A program made the position numbers and the translations under genes. Positions 33,521 through 42,510 of a stretch of DNA of 64,000 nt are shown piece after piece. Positions within the stretch are counted from its first letter, which is position 1. The number at the start of each line of letters is the position of its first letter. This stretch comes from Pelagadaptatus sp034112445 (GTDB taxonomy: Bacteria > Pseudomonadota > Gammaproteobacteria > Pseudomonadales > Cellvibrionaceae). Location of the stretch: the NCBI GenBank assembly GCA_034112445.1, contig JAWUVI010000009.1:113339-177338 (forward strand), given 5' to 3'. The notes beneath the pieces are model-generated. The model did not search any database. It saw only the letters and a program-made list of their open reading frames with translations, and was not told where the DNA came from.

Positions 33521-34468
33521 GTGCCTGAAATAAAAAAATACTTATTCATTTTTTTACGGGGTATAGCCATGGGAGCTGCTGATGTTGTTCCCGGTGCGTC
33601 TGGCGGCACCATCGCATTTATTACCGGTATATACCAAGAGCTGATTGATTCGTTACGTAATTGTGACCATCGCGCCATGACTATTTTATGGCGACAAGGT
33701 GTTAATTCCGCTTGGCAGCATATTAATGGTAACTTTCTTTTGGCGCTTTTTTCCGGGGTGTTGGTCAGTATTTTTTCCCTAGCTAAAATAGTGACCTATT
33801 GCTTATCTGCATGGCCCATCGGTGTTTGGTCTTTTTTCTTTGGTCTCATTTTAGCGGCTTCTTTACATTTGTTTCGTCAAATTGAAGCTTGGTCGTTCAG
33901 ACTTTTAATCAGTTTATGCGTGGGTATTATATTGGCTGTGTTGATAGGTGAAATAAAGCCTGCTGAACTGTCTACTGATTGGTGGGTGCTCATCGGCGCT
34001 GGTTCTATTGCGATATGCGCCATGATTTTACCCGGAATCTCTGGAGGTTTTTTATTGCTTGTCATGGGGCTCTACCAACCTATTCTATTAGCGGTTAGCG
34101 AGATTGACTTGTCGGTATTATCTTATTTGTTGATTGGCTGTGTTTTCGGTTTATTAGCGTTTTCTCATTTTTTGAGTTGGTTGTTACAAAGTTTCCATGC
34201 GATGACAATGGCTTGCTTAACCGGTTTTCTGCTGGGGTCTTTATCGATGTTGTGGCCTTGGAAAGTAACGGTTGATTCGGTTATAGATCGCCATGGCGAA
34301 TTGCGAGTTCTGGTAAGTGAGTTGGTTTCACCTGTGGGTTACATCGAGAATACAGGACAGTCGGCGCAGGTATTGGTTGCTATTGCCTTATGTATTACCG
34401 GCTTTATGGTGGTGTTTTTTTTAGAGTACTTTAGCGTTGAAAAAAATAATAAAGAAAGCGCGCAATAG
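33521..34468 (+). CDS. DUF368 membrane protein (PopT-like polyprenyl-phosphate transporter)
   Basis: A protein of 315 residues; GTG start preceded by ATAAGGA. About eight to nine transmembrane helices are visible. The signature repeats are GAADVVPGASGGTIAFITGIY near the N-terminus and MILPGISGGFLLLVMGLYQPIL in the middle, both with the DUF368 PG-(A/I)SGG motif. Recent work assigned DUF368 (PopT) to recycling undecaprenyl phosphate across the inner membrane, as also done by DedA proteins. In Pseudomonas a different membrane protein sits between pcm and nlpD. Confidence 0.88.
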   Translation: MPEIKKYLFIFLRGIAMGAADVVPGASGGTIAFITGIYQELIDSLRNCDHRAMTILWRQGVNSAWQHINGNFLLALFSGVLVSIFSLAKIVTYCLSAWPIGVWSFFFGLILAASLHLFRQIEAWSFRLLISLCVGIILAVLIGEIKPAELSTDWWVLIGAGSIAICAMILPGISGGFLLLVMGLYQPILLAVSEIDLSVLSYLLIGCVFGLLAFSHFLSWLLQSFHAMTMACLTGFLLGSLSMLWPWKVTVDSVIDRHGELRVLVSELVSPVGYIENTGQSAQVLVAIALCITGFMVVFFLEYFSVEKNNKESAQ

Positions 34469-34659
34469 TCTTTAGTGTTTATGTTGATTGAAATATCGTA
34501 AGTTAGAGGCTAGAAACCTGAAATTTCCGGAAGTTCGTCACAAAAAACACACTTAGGTAATGTTTGTGGGAAGATTCTTTTATTATAAAAATGGCTTTAC
34601 AATACTTTATAGTTATATAGGAAGTGTTGTTTTATTTGGTCGTGAGGGGGTTTTAGCGC

Positions 34660-35463
34660 TTGTTTAGAGGTTGCCGAGGTATAAAGCATAAATTTAGGGT
34701 GTTCAATATATTGAACGCTTTGATTTTGCTCTGTTCTTGTGTGGCGCCACATCAAGGAGCCCCCGTTTCTGATAGAGTGGGCCCGCCTTCAGATAAAATT
34801 ACCCAGCATATCGTTACCAGTGGTGAAACTCTTTTTTCTATTGCTTGGCGTTATGGTCGTGATTATAAAAAGCTTGCTGGTTATAACGGTATTCCAAAAC
34901 CCTATATTATTTATCCCGGGCAAAAAATTAAATTGACTGTACCCGCGACGAAGTATCACCGTGCAAAAAGCACCGTATCGAATAATCAAAAAAGTCAGCC
35001 GATCACTCAAATCAGTACCCAGCGTTCAAAAACCACAACAAAGATAAGTAAACCAGTAGCTCCTATAACAAAGACTTTGCGTTCATCTGCGGAGATCAAG
35101 TGGCTCTGGCCTGTAAAAGGCAAAATTTCTGCAACATTTTCATCCAAAAGTGCCTTGAATAAAGGTGTTGATATTGCTGGTAAATTGGGGGAGCCTGTCG
35201 TTTCGGCTGCTGCCGGTGTAGTGGTTTATGCGGGAAGCGGTTTAAGAGGTTATGGCAACTTATTGATTATTAAGCATAATGAAAAATACTTGAGTGCTTA
35301 TGCGCATAATAAAAAATTATTGGTTAAAGAGAGCTCAATAGTTAAAGCAGGTCAGAAGATTGCCGAAGTAGGTTCTAGCGGTACTAATACCAATAAACTT
35401 CATTTTGAAATAAGGCGAGATGGTAAACCAGTCGATCCATTGCGTTATTTACCTAAAAGATAA
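34660..35463 (+). CDS. nlpD: Murein hydrolase activator NlpD
   Basis: A protein of 267 residues; TTG start with GAGGGGG 9 nt upstream (weak evidence against an in-frame later start). A lipoprotein signal is present (LILLCSC, lipidation Cys at about 27). A LysM domain binds peptidoglycan (HIVTSGETLFSIAWRYGRDYKKLAGYNG). A Thr/Ser/Lys-rich linker and a LytM/M23 domain follow (about 150-260). The zinc His in front of the Asp is absent (NKGVDIAG) and the last motif is LHFEIR rather than HxH. As in E. coli NlpD, it should therefore activate an amidase (AmiC) rather than cut murein itself. It precedes rpoS, and the rpoS promoter normally lies in this gene. Confidence 0.95.
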   Translation: MFRGCRGIKHKFRVFNILNALILLCSCVAPHQGAPVSDRVGPPSDKITQHIVTSGETLFSIAWRYGRDYKKLAGYNGIPKPYIIYPGQKIKLTVPATKYHRAKSTVSNNQKSQPITQISTQRSKTTTKISKPVAPITKTLRSSAEIKWLWPVKGKISATFSSKSALNKGVDIAGKLGEPVVSAAAGVVVYAGSGLRGYGNLLIIKHNEKYLSAYAHNKKLLVKESSIVKAGQKIAEVGSSGTNTNKLHFEIRRDGKPVDPLRYLPKR

Positions 35464-35602
35464 ATAGGATATAAATCCTATAGTTAGGGCTTAGGCCTTA
35501 AAATAATTATAAAAGTCCAATAACGGGTATAAGGCGCATTGTCATGAGTAATCATAAGAATGCGGATTAAAATAATTACCGATAATAACGGGGCAACAGA
35601 GC

Positions 35603-36604
35603 ATGGCACTACAAGAAGCAAGCATTGTGGAAGAAACAAAAAACGCATCTGTAATACAGGCGGCGACAAAACGTAATGATTTAGAAGAAGGTGTTCCTGA
35701 GCAAGATATTAAAAACAGAACAAAACGCCTTGCGAGCAATGTTGATGACGTTGATAAATTCCAAAAAAACTTAGATGCCACTCAGCTTTACCTCAATGAA
35801 ATCGGATTTTCTCCGTTATTAACCGCTGATGAAGAAGTCTACTTCTCGCGAAAATCTCTGAAGGGTTGTGAAGCCTCTCGAAAACGAATGATTGAAAGTA
35901 ATCTCCGTTTAGTTGTAAAAATTGCTCGGCGTTATGTTAATCGTGGTCTGGCCTTGCTCGATTTGATTGAAGAGGGTAATTTAGGTCTTATTCGCGCAGT
36001 AGAAAAATTTGACCCTGAACGTGGTTTCCGTTTTTCAACTTATGCTACTTGGTGGATTCGTCAAACAATTGAACGTGCCATCATGAATCAAACTCGTACT
36101 ATCCGTTTACCGATTCACGTGGTCAAAGAGTTAAATGTTTATTTGCGTGCAGCTCGTGAATTGGCTCAAAAACTTGATCATGAGCCAACCCCAGATGATA
36201 TTGCGTTCTTACTCGATAAGCCTGTGGCTGATGTTCAGCGTATGTTAGGGCTTAATGAGCGTGTAACGTCTATGGATGTGCCTATTGGCCAATCATCCGA
36301 TAGAACATTAGTTGATACGGTACCCGATCAACATGTATCAGATCCCGCGGCGTTACTGCAAGACAGTGATTTGAGTGAAAGTATAGATAGCTGGTTAACT
36401 GAGTTGACAGAAAAGCAACGTGAAGTTGTTGCGCGTCGCTTTGGTTTACGGGGCTATGAGATGAGTACGTTAGAAGAAGTAGGCAGAGAGATTGGTTTGA
36501 CTCGTGAGCGAGTTCGCCAAATTCAGGTTGAAGCATTAAAACGCTTACGTGATATTTTAGAGAAGCAAGGCTTAAGCAGTGAGTCATTGTTCGGGCAAGT
36601 TTAG
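35603..36604 (+). CDS. rpoS: RNA polymerase sigma factor RpoS
   Basis: A protein of 333 residues with sigma regions in order. Region 1.2 is DATQLYLNEIGFSPLLTADEE. Region 2 includes NLRLVVKIARRYVNRGLALLDLIEEGNLGLIRAVEKFD and the -10 recognition helix FSTYATWWIRQTIERAIMNQ. Region 3 follows. Region 4 has the -35 HTH TLEEVGREIGLTRERVRQIQ. The position after nlpD and before fdxA/mutS and the absence of a sigma-70 region 1.1 support RpoS. It directs stationary-phase and stress genes. A perfect palindrome terminator follows. Confidence 0.97.
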   Translation: MALQEASIVEETKNASVIQAATKRNDLEEGVPEQDIKNRTKRLASNVDDVDKFQKNLDATQLYLNEIGFSPLLTADEEVYFSRKSLKGCEASRKRMIESNLRLVVKIARRYVNRGLALLDLIEEGNLGLIRAVEKFDPERGFRFSTYATWWIRQTIERAIMNQTRTIRLPIHVVKELNVYLRAARELAQKLDHEPTPDDIAFLLDKPVADVQRMLGLNERVTSMDVPIGQSSDRTLVDTVPDQHVSDPAALLQDSDLSESIDSWLTELTEKQREVVARRFGLRGYEMSTLEEVGREIGLTRERVRQIQVEALKRLRDILEKQGLSSESLFGQV

Positions 36605-36605
36605 T

Positions 36606-36669
36606 AATATTCAGCACAAAAAAAGGGAGTAGATAAATTTATCTACTCCCTTTTTTTGTGCTGAATATT
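36606..36669. terminator. 64-bp perfect palindrome, bidirectional terminator between rpoS and fdxA
   Basis: Both 32-nt arms are exact reverse complements with no spacer; the centre lies between 36637 and 36638. Seven A and seven T flank the central GGGAGTAGATAAATTTATCTACTCCC, so the hairpin works as an intrinsic terminator in either direction for the convergent genes. Stem length is far beyond what termination needs. Confidence 0.95.
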
Positions 36670-36676
36670 TGTGCTT

Positions 36677-37000
36677 TTAACGTTCTAGATACTGTAATTT
36701 ATTCTCAACACCGTCCCACTTTTCGTTGTCTTCTGGTGGGTCTTTCTTCTCGGTAATTACCGGCCATACTTCAGCTAGTTCGGCGTTTAGCTCAATATAT
36801 ACTTCTTGGCCTTCGGGCATCTCATCTTCAGAGAAGATGGCGTCTACGGGACACTCTGGCTCACACAGAGCGCAATCAATGCATTCATCTGGGTGAATAA
36901 CCAAAAAGTTTGGACCTTCGTAAAAACAGTCGACCGGACATACTTCAACACAATCCGTGTGCTTACATTTAATGCAATTATCTCCAACAACAAAAGTCAT
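36677..37000 (-). CDS. fdxA: Ferredoxin FdxA (7Fe-8S type)
   Basis: A protein of 107 residues. Cysteines are arranged as CIKCKHTDCVEVCPVDC and CIDCALCEPECPVD, the [3Fe-4S]/[4Fe-4S] pattern of Azotobacter ferredoxin I-type proteins. The C-terminal tail (WPVITEKKDPPEDNEKWDG) is the usual extension. It carries electrons in the cytoplasm. It ends at the perfect palindrome shared with rpoS and lies between rpoS and mutS, as in Pseudomonas. Confidence 0.96.
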   Translation of the reverse strand: MTFVVGDNCIKCKHTDCVEVCPVDCFYEGPNFLVIHPDECIDCALCEPECPVDAIFSEDEMPEGQEVYIELNAELAEVWPVITEKKDPPEDNEKWDGVENKLQYLER

Positions 37001-37062
37001 GCTGAAAGCTCCAATTTTATTAGCCTGAATTTTAAAACGCGCATTCTACCAGCTTCTTTTTA

Positions 37063-39657
37063 TTACAGCAGCTTTTTTAACTCATAAATATACTGTAAAG
37101 CTTCTATAGGGGTTAGTTTATCGGGAGATAATAATTTTAATTGCTCTACGGCAGGGTGAGTACTGCTAAATAGTTCTTCTTGATGTGGCTGAACGGGGAG
37201 GGGTTCAGAGTTAGAATTAGCAGATGTTGTACTTTTTGACAGTAGTGCTTCAGCTTCTAGTTGTTGCAGCTGCTGGCGAGCTAAAGTAATAACGGGCGCA
37301 GGTATACCTGCAAGTTTAGCTACTTGTAGTCCGTAACTTTTGTTTGCTGGACCTTCTTGGATGTTGTGTAAAAACACAATGTTGTCGTTGTGTTCTGTGG
37401 CGTCTAAATGCAAATTCACTACATTTGCATGACTGTTTGGTAGTTCGGTTATTTCAAAGTAGTGAGTAGCAAATAGAGTAAATGGTTTGACTGTGTCGGC
37501 TAAATGCGTGGCACAGGCCCATGCTAACGACAATCCATCAAAGGTGCTGGTGCCTCGGCCGATTTCGTCCATTAATACCAAACTTTTATCGGTGGCATTG
37601 TTGAGAATGTTGGCGGTTTCCGTCATTTCTACCATGAACGTCGAGCGACCACCGGCCAGATCATCGGAAGATCCTATGCGCGTAAATATTCTATCGACAA
37701 TACCAATAGACGCTTGGGTAGCAGGAGCAAAACTTCCTATATGGGCAAGCAAAACAATTAGCGCTGTTTGGCGCATATAGGTTGATTTACCGCCCATGTT
37801 AGGACCAGTAATTATAAGAATTCGGCGGTCGTTATCAAATTTCAAGTCGTTTGGTACAAAGGCGTGCTCAGCCACTTGCTCAACAACGGGGTGGCGACCT
37901 TGTTGGTACTCAATGCCAGGCTCACTATTTAGTTGAGGGCGGGTTAGATTGAGTTGATCAGCACGTTCAGCTAAATTGCATAAAACATCGAGCTCAGAGA
38001 CAGCTGCTGCGGATATTTGTAGGACTAATAAATCTTGGTTAAGTCGCTCAATAATATCCTCGTATAGGATTTTTTCACGGCTTAATGCTCGGCTTTTTGC
38101 TGACAAAGCTTTGTCTTCAAAGACTTTTAATTCTGGTGTGATAAACCGTTCAGCATTTTTAAGTGTTTGTCTGCGAATGTATTCGACAGGGGCTTTCTCT
38201 GATTGAGCTTTACTGATTTCAATGAAGTAGCCGTGTACACGATTGTAGCCAACTTTTAAGGTGGGTATGCCGGTGCGCTCTTTTTCACGAGTTTCTAAAT
38301 CGATTAAAAACTGCCCTGCATGAGTACTGATGTTTCTAAGTTCATCAAGCTCGCTATCGTAACCTTCTGCTATAACACCACCGTCGCGAATGACTACCGG
38401 AGGGTTTTCTATAATGGCGCGTGACAGTAAATCCTCCAGTGCTGGGAAACTATTGATCTCGCTAGTAATTTGTTGAATGTGAGCAACGGTTGAGTTACGT
38501 AATTGGGTTTGTAGTTGTGGGTAAGTTGCAATAGAAGCGTACAGGCGTGATAGGTCTCGGGGCCTTGCTGAACGTAAGGCAATACGCCCTAAGATGCGTT
38601 CTAGGTCGCCAATCTGTTTTAAATGCTGCTGTATTGTTTCAAACTGATAGTTTTGTTGCAGCTCAGAGATTGAACTCTGACGTCCTTCCAGTGTGGTTAA
38701 ATCTCTTAAAGGGCGATTCAGCCAGCGACACAATAAGCGTGCGCCCATAGCGGTTGAACACCTATTGAAAATGCTAAAGAGAGTGTTGTCTTCGCCACCG
38801 GTTAAATTGGTATCAATTTCTAAGTTACGCCGGGTGGCGGCATCCATTGCTACCGCCTCATCCCTGTTCTCAGCGCTGATACGGTTAATGTGTGGTAAAG
38901 CGGTTCTCTGAGTTTCTTGTGCATAAGCCAATAAGCACCCAGCTGCAGTTAATGCTGTTTGTAAATGATCACAGCCAAAACCTGATAAATCTTGGGTTTT
39001 AAATTGTTGAGACAATAAGCGTTGAGCGGTCTCAAGTTCAAATTCCCAAGGAGCACGGCGTCTTAGACCGCGGCGATTTTCTTCAATATCTTTGCAGGAG
39101 AAGTTATCGGGTATCAGTAGTTCAGCTGGATTTAGGCGTTGCAGTTCACCCAGTGCGGCATCTAATCCCTCAACCTCTAGTATCTGAAAGCGTCCAGAAC
39201 CTATGTCGAGACTGGCTATGCCAAACGTTTCTTCCTTCGCGTATAAAGCAACCAATAAATTATCTTTATAGGCATCAAGTAACGATTCATCACTGATGGT
39301 GCCCGGGGTAACAACGCGCATAACCTTACGTTCAACCGGCCCCTTACTGGTAGCCGGATCGCCAGTTTGTTCGCAAATAGCGGCCGACTCTCCGACTCGA
39401 ACTAACTTAGCCAAGTAACCATCAACCGAATGGTAGGGAACTCCCGCCATAGGAATGGGTTCGCCGTTAGACTTACCTCTTGCGGTCAGTGAAATATCGA
39501 GAATTTCCGAGGCTTTCTTAGCGTCATCAAAAAACAACTCATAAAAATCGCCCATGCGATAAAAAACCAGCTCGTTGGGGTGCTCGGCTTTAATTTTTAG
39601 GTATTGCTGCATCATTGGGGTGTGAATTGTTTCAGGTGTTTTTGATTCTTTTGTCAT
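37063..39657 (-). CDS. mutS: DNA mismatch repair protein MutS
   Basis: A protein of 864 residues. The mismatch-reading Phe-x-Glu is Phe38-Tyr-Glu40 in GDFYELFF. Connector, lever and clamp domains follow. The ATPase core has the Walker A GPNMGGKST beginning at Gly618 and Walker B LVLMDEIGRGTSTFDG, and the helix-turn-helix LQVAKLAGIPAPVITLARQQL ends it. It recognises mismatches and small loops and recruits MutL. In Pseudomonas-type genomes the next gene upstream is cinA/recA; here a 16-kb accessory block intervenes. Confidence 0.98.
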   Translation of the reverse strand: MTKESKTPETIHTPMMQQYLKIKAEHPNELVFYRMGDFYELFFDDAKKASEILDISLTARGKSNGEPIPMAGVPYHSVDGYLAKLVRVGESAAICEQTGDPATSKGPVERKVMRVVTPGTISDESLLDAYKDNLLVALYAKEETFGIASLDIGSGRFQILEVEGLDAALGELQRLNPAELLIPDNFSCKDIEENRRGLRRRAPWEFELETAQRLLSQQFKTQDLSGFGCDHLQTALTAAGCLLAYAQETQRTALPHINRISAENRDEAVAMDAATRRNLEIDTNLTGGEDNTLFSIFNRCSTAMGARLLCRWLNRPLRDLTTLEGRQSSISELQQNYQFETIQQHLKQIGDLERILGRIALRSARPRDLSRLYASIATYPQLQTQLRNSTVAHIQQITSEINSFPALEDLLSRAIIENPPVVIRDGGVIAEGYDSELDELRNISTHAGQFLIDLETREKERTGIPTLKVGYNRVHGYFIEISKAQSEKAPVEYIRRQTLKNAERFITPELKVFEDKALSAKSRALSREKILYEDIIERLNQDLLVLQISAAAVSELDVLCNLAERADQLNLTRPQLNSEPGIEYQQGRHPVVEQVAEHAFVPNDLKFDNDRRILIITGPNMGGKSTYMRQTALIVLLAHIGSFAPATQASIGIVDRIFTRIGSSDDLAGGRSTFMVEMTETANILNNATDKSLVLMDEIGRGTSTFDGLSLAWACATHLADTVKPFTLFATHYFEITELPNSHANVVNLHLDATEHNDNIVFLHNIQEGPANKSYGLQVAKLAGIPAPVITLARQQLQQLEAEALLSKSTTSANSNSEPLPVQPHQEELFSSTHPAVEQLKLLSPDKLTPIEALQYIYELKKLL

Positions 39658-40057
39658 CTTTACCGTTTAAATCCTTTAAAAACAAATGCTTATGGTTTCT
39701 GTTGCCCAGTTAGGCGCAATGAAGATTAATGGAATCCAATGCATACAAAAATAAAGTCGCACTTTGTCCGAAATCCTTGCGGAGCTTGAGATTAAGATGT
39801 TCCGAAAGGTTTGACGGCCTATCCACTCTTAATTTTAAAAACGAAGCAGAATATCAGACCTATGAATAAACCACTATCAGCAAGAGCTACTGAAGCATAA
39901 TGACAAGATAAGGCCGGATACAGGAGAGTACATAGGTTTAAGAGTTAAGCGTGAAAAGAGAGGTCTGTATTGTGTGAATCACAGCAGTTGGGGGAAATGA
40001 GATGTGCGAGGATTCAACAATCAAACCTGAGATTGCTGCCCCCCACAATGAGTAATT
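39658..40057. other. Intergenic region at the left edge of the accessory block
   Basis: A 400-bp region between divergently read mutS and the CoA-transferase operon end. It holds a probable integrase N-terminus remnant (39862-40000, listed separately) and otherwise nothing I can support; no tRNA or clear attachment repeat was seen. Confidence 0.55.
39862..40000 (+). pseudogene. Probable tyrosine-recombinase (integrase) N-terminus remnant, frameshifted
   Basis: ATG 39862 opens MNKPLSARATEA and then hits TAA at 39898. One base over, the frame from 39896 continues as HNDKIRPDTGEYIGLRVKRE and on to TGA 39998. Joined, these resemble the N-terminal arm-binding part of DUF4102-type phage/island integrases (typically ...RAIEAMKPGDKxRPDTGEYxGLRV...), with a small deletion where MKPG is expected. 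The catalytic domain is gone. The homology is by eye only; the alternative is coincidence over about 30 residues. Confidence 0.5.
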
Positions 40058-40717
40058 CTAATAAAACACCATCTCAGGTACAACCTCAGGTACGATTAAT
40101 TCACCTTCCGTTTTAGCAATGATTTCTTCTACTGAAACACCTGGTGCGCGTTCGATTAGATGAAATTTCCCGTCTTTTATTTCAATAAAAGCCAGATCGG
40201 TTACAACCTTTTTAATGCAGCCAGCGCCTGTAAGTGGCAGGGTACATTTTTTCAGAAGTTTAGACTCACCATGCTTGGACGCATGTGTCATGGTGACAAT
40301 AATATTATCCGCGCCAGCAACTAAATCCATAGCGCCGCCCATCCCTTTGATGAGTTTTCCGGGAATCATGTAGGAGGCGATGTTGCCTTCAACGTCTACT
40401 TCAAAAGCACCCAGTACCGTGAAATCAACATGGCCACCGCGGATCATGGCAAAGGACTCAGCTGAAGAAAAAATAGAAGCGCCAGTTGCTGCGGTGACGG
40501 TTTGTTTACCCGCATTGATCATGTCAGCGTCTATCTCAGCTTCGGTCGGAAAAGGCCCCATGCCCAGCAAGCCATTCTCAGATTGCAGCATGACGTCGAT
40601 GCCTTCCGGTATATAGTTGGCCACTAGAGTGGGGATACCAATACCGAGGTTGACGTAATATCCATCTTCAAGTTCTTGGGCGACGCGCATGGCCAGTTGT
40701 TCGCGTGATAATGACAT
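40058..40717 (-). CDS. 3-oxoacid (acetoacetate) CoA-transferase subunit B
   Basis: A protein of 219 residues. The catalytic Glu is Glu47 in QSENGLLGMGP, the family II CoA-transferase signature. GGHVDFTVLGAFEVD and PGKLIKGMGGAMDLVAGA are typical of the beta subunit (AtoA/ScoB). With subunit A, encoded 11 nt upstream, it moves CoA from succinyl-CoA or acetyl-CoA to acetoacetate. A 3-hydroxybutyrate dehydrogenase gene 8 kb away would supply acetoacetate. Donor choice (succinyl versus acetyl) cannot be read from sequence. Confidence 0.93.
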   Translation of the reverse strand: MSLSREQLAMRVAQELEDGYYVNLGIGIPTLVANYIPEGIDVMLQSENGLLGMGPFPTEAEIDADMINAGKQTVTAATGASIFSSAESFAMIRGGHVDFTVLGAFEVDVEGNIASYMIPGKLIKGMGGAMDLVAGADNIIVTMTHASKHGESKLLKKCTLPLTGAGCIKKVVTDLAFIEIKDGKFHLIERAPGVSVEEIIAKTEGELIVPEVVPEMVFY

Positions 40718-40728
40718 TTCGTTTTCTC

Positions 40729-41430
40729 CTAATCTTCGCGCACGGTACGTTGTTCGATACGCTTTTCAAACGTACCCTGAATGACCCGGTCTACATAAAT
40801 ACCCGGGGTATGAATTTGGCTAGGATCCAGTTCGCCGGGCTCTACAATTTCCTCGACTTCAAGAACCGTAATTTTTCCAGCTGTCGCTGCCATAGGATTG
40901 AAATTTTGGGCTGTGTGACGGTAGATGGCATTGCCGTAGCGATCGGCTTTCCAGGCTTTGACAATCGCAAAGTCTCCGGTGACTGACTCTTCAAGAATAT
41001 AAGAGCGGCCATTGTATTGACGGACCTCTTTGCCTTCTCCCACGGCGGTTCCATAACCTGTCGCCGTGAAAAACGCAGGGATACCCGCGCCGCCAGCACG
41101 CATTTTTTCAGCAAGTGTGCCTTGTGGCGTTAGTTCAACTTCTAGCTCACCCGCCAGTAATTGATCCATAAAAAGTTTGTTTTCACCGACATAAGAAGAG
41201 ACCATTTTTTTAACTTGCCGATCTTCCAGTAAAATACCGAGGCCAAAACCATCAACGCCGCAGTTGTTAGAGACAATGGTTAAGCCTTTGGAGCCCTTGG
41301 TTTTTATTTGTGCTATCAAGCCTTCGGGAATACCGCACAAGCCAAAACCACCAGCGATGATGGTCATGCCGTCTTTAAGACCCTCCATGGCTTCTTCATA
41401 ATTTCCAACTACTTTGTTAAAACCGGCCAT
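40729..41430 (-). CDS. 3-oxoacid (acetoacetate) CoA-transferase subunit A
   Basis: A protein of 233 residues. GGFGLCGIPEGLIAQI is the alpha-subunit glycine loop, and VSNNCGVDGFGLGILLE and FFTATGYGTAVGEGKE follow the SCOT/AtoD pattern. It is encoded directly before subunit B (11-nt gap). The operon is divergent from a LysR gene, and a perfect 8-bp-arm dyad at 41527-41548 lies between them, a normal layout for LysR-controlled catabolic genes. Confidence 0.93.
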   Translation of the reverse strand: MAGFNKVVGNYEEAMEGLKDGMTIIAGGFGLCGIPEGLIAQIKTKGSKGLTIVSNNCGVDGFGLGILLEDRQVKKMVSSYVGENKLFMDQLLAGELEVELTPQGTLAEKMRAGGAGIPAFFTATGYGTAVGEGKEVRQYNGRSYILEESVTGDFAIVKAWKADRYGNAIYRHTAQNFNPMAATAGKITVLEVEEIVEPGELDPSQIHTPGIYVDRVIQGTFEKRIEQRTVRED

Positions 41431-41516
41431 TACTCACACTCCTAGAGATAAATGTCGGGCTTTATAGGACTCAATATCCTTAGGCCCACTTCACTTGCTG
41501 CTAAGGATGGGGGAGG

Positions 41517-41557
41517 CTATTATATTTATCAAATGAATATATTTGATAGATTAATAG
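41517..41557. promoter_or_regulatory. Dyad between CoA-transferase operon and LysR gene
   Basis: TATCAAAT (41527-41534) and ATTTGATA (41541-41548) are perfect inverted arms around GAATAT, and the outer CTATTA...TTAATAG extends the symmetry. The ATC...GAT core with T-N11-A-like spacing fits a LysR-type box in the divergent promoter. Confidence 0.55.
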
Positions 41558-41574
41558 ATTTTATAAAATAATTA

Positions 41575-42510
41575 ATGTGGAGTGTATTACTTATTAACGT
41601 CACCCTAAAACAAGTTCGCGCGTTTGTTGCTGTTGCTCAGTCAAGCAGTTTTGCGGAAGCTGCCACGGTTATCCATCTATCCCAGCCAGCATTAAGCAGC
41701 GCTATTAAAGTGTTAGAAGAAACGGTAGGGGGTCGGCTGCTGGCCCGCACTACCCGCACCTTTGCGCTGACACCGGAAGGTGAGAGTTTTTATCCGGTAG
41801 CCCTGAGGTTGCTGGCAGACTGGGATGGCGCGTTAGATAATTTACATAACCGCTTTGCGCTTCATGAAGGTAAAATAAGTATTGCTGCGATGCCTTCTTT
41901 TGCCGGCAATCAGTTACCGATTGCTATTCGTCATTTTAAAAATAGCCATCCCGCCGTAAAAATCGCACTCAATGATGTGATTGCAGAAGAAGTGGTTTCT
42001 ATGGTTCGTAGTGGCCGCGTGGAGCTGGGTGTTAGTTTTGATCCAGGGGAAAGTGAGGATCTAATTTTTTCCCCCCTGTTTGAGGATCGTTTTATGGCGG
42101 TGTTACCCACGGGGCATCCGTTGTTAAAAAAAAAGCAGGTAAGCGCCAGTAAGTTATTAGAATCTGATTTTATTGCTCTGCAAGCCCCCTCTAGTGTTCG
42201 TCGGTTGATTGACGATGAATTTTCCAGTCAGGGACTGTCACTTTCACCGGCTTTTGAAGCTCATCAATTAGCCACCATTGGCCGAATGGTAGCCAGTGGG
42301 ATTGGTGTTAGTGTGGTTCCCTCTCTGTGTCGGCAACAGATGAGAGAGCTTGGTGCCCACTGCCTACCTTTGGTGAAACCCTCTATACGCCAACAGGTTG
42401 GATTGATTACCAATCGTCGTTACCCATTATCATCAGCTTGCCAAGCCATGGCCACAATGTTTCAGGAAACATTTGCTGATGGTGTCGAATACGAGTGCGA
42501 TGAAAAATAA
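41575..42510 (+). CDS. LysR family transcriptional regulator
   Basis: About 311 residues from ATG 41575. That ATG has no ribosome-binding site, whereas GGAG at 41579-41582 precedes an in-frame ATT (41593, INVTLKQVRAF) that aligns with where LysR proteins usually begin, so a rare ATT start is possible. The N-terminal HTH is FAEAATVIHLSQPALSSAIKVLEETVGGRLLART, and the periplasmic-binding-like effector domain follows. It is divergent from the CoA-transferase genes and probably controls them in response to acetoacetate, 3-hydroxybutyrate or a CoA ester (inference). Confidence 0.88.
   Translation: MWSVLLINVTLKQVRAFVAVAQSSSFAEAATVIHLSQPALSSAIKVLEETVGGRLLARTTRTFALTPEGESFYPVALRLLADWDGALDNLHNRFALHEGKISIAAMPSFAGNQLPIAIRHFKNSHPAVKIALNDVIAEEVVSMVRSGRVELGVSFDPGESEDLIFSPLFEDRFMAVLPTGHPLLKKKQVSASKLLESDFIALQAPSSVRRLIDDEFSSQGLSLSPAFEAHQLATIGRMVASGIGVSVVPSLCRQQMRELGAHCLPLVKPSIRQQVGLITNRRYPLSSACQAMATMFQETFADGVEYECDEK

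Noticed and set aside
39988..40050. GGGGG/CCCCCC blocks near GTGCG, considered as a group II intron end or terminator
   Set aside because: The pairing segments are in the wrong order for a nested hairpin and no domain V was found.
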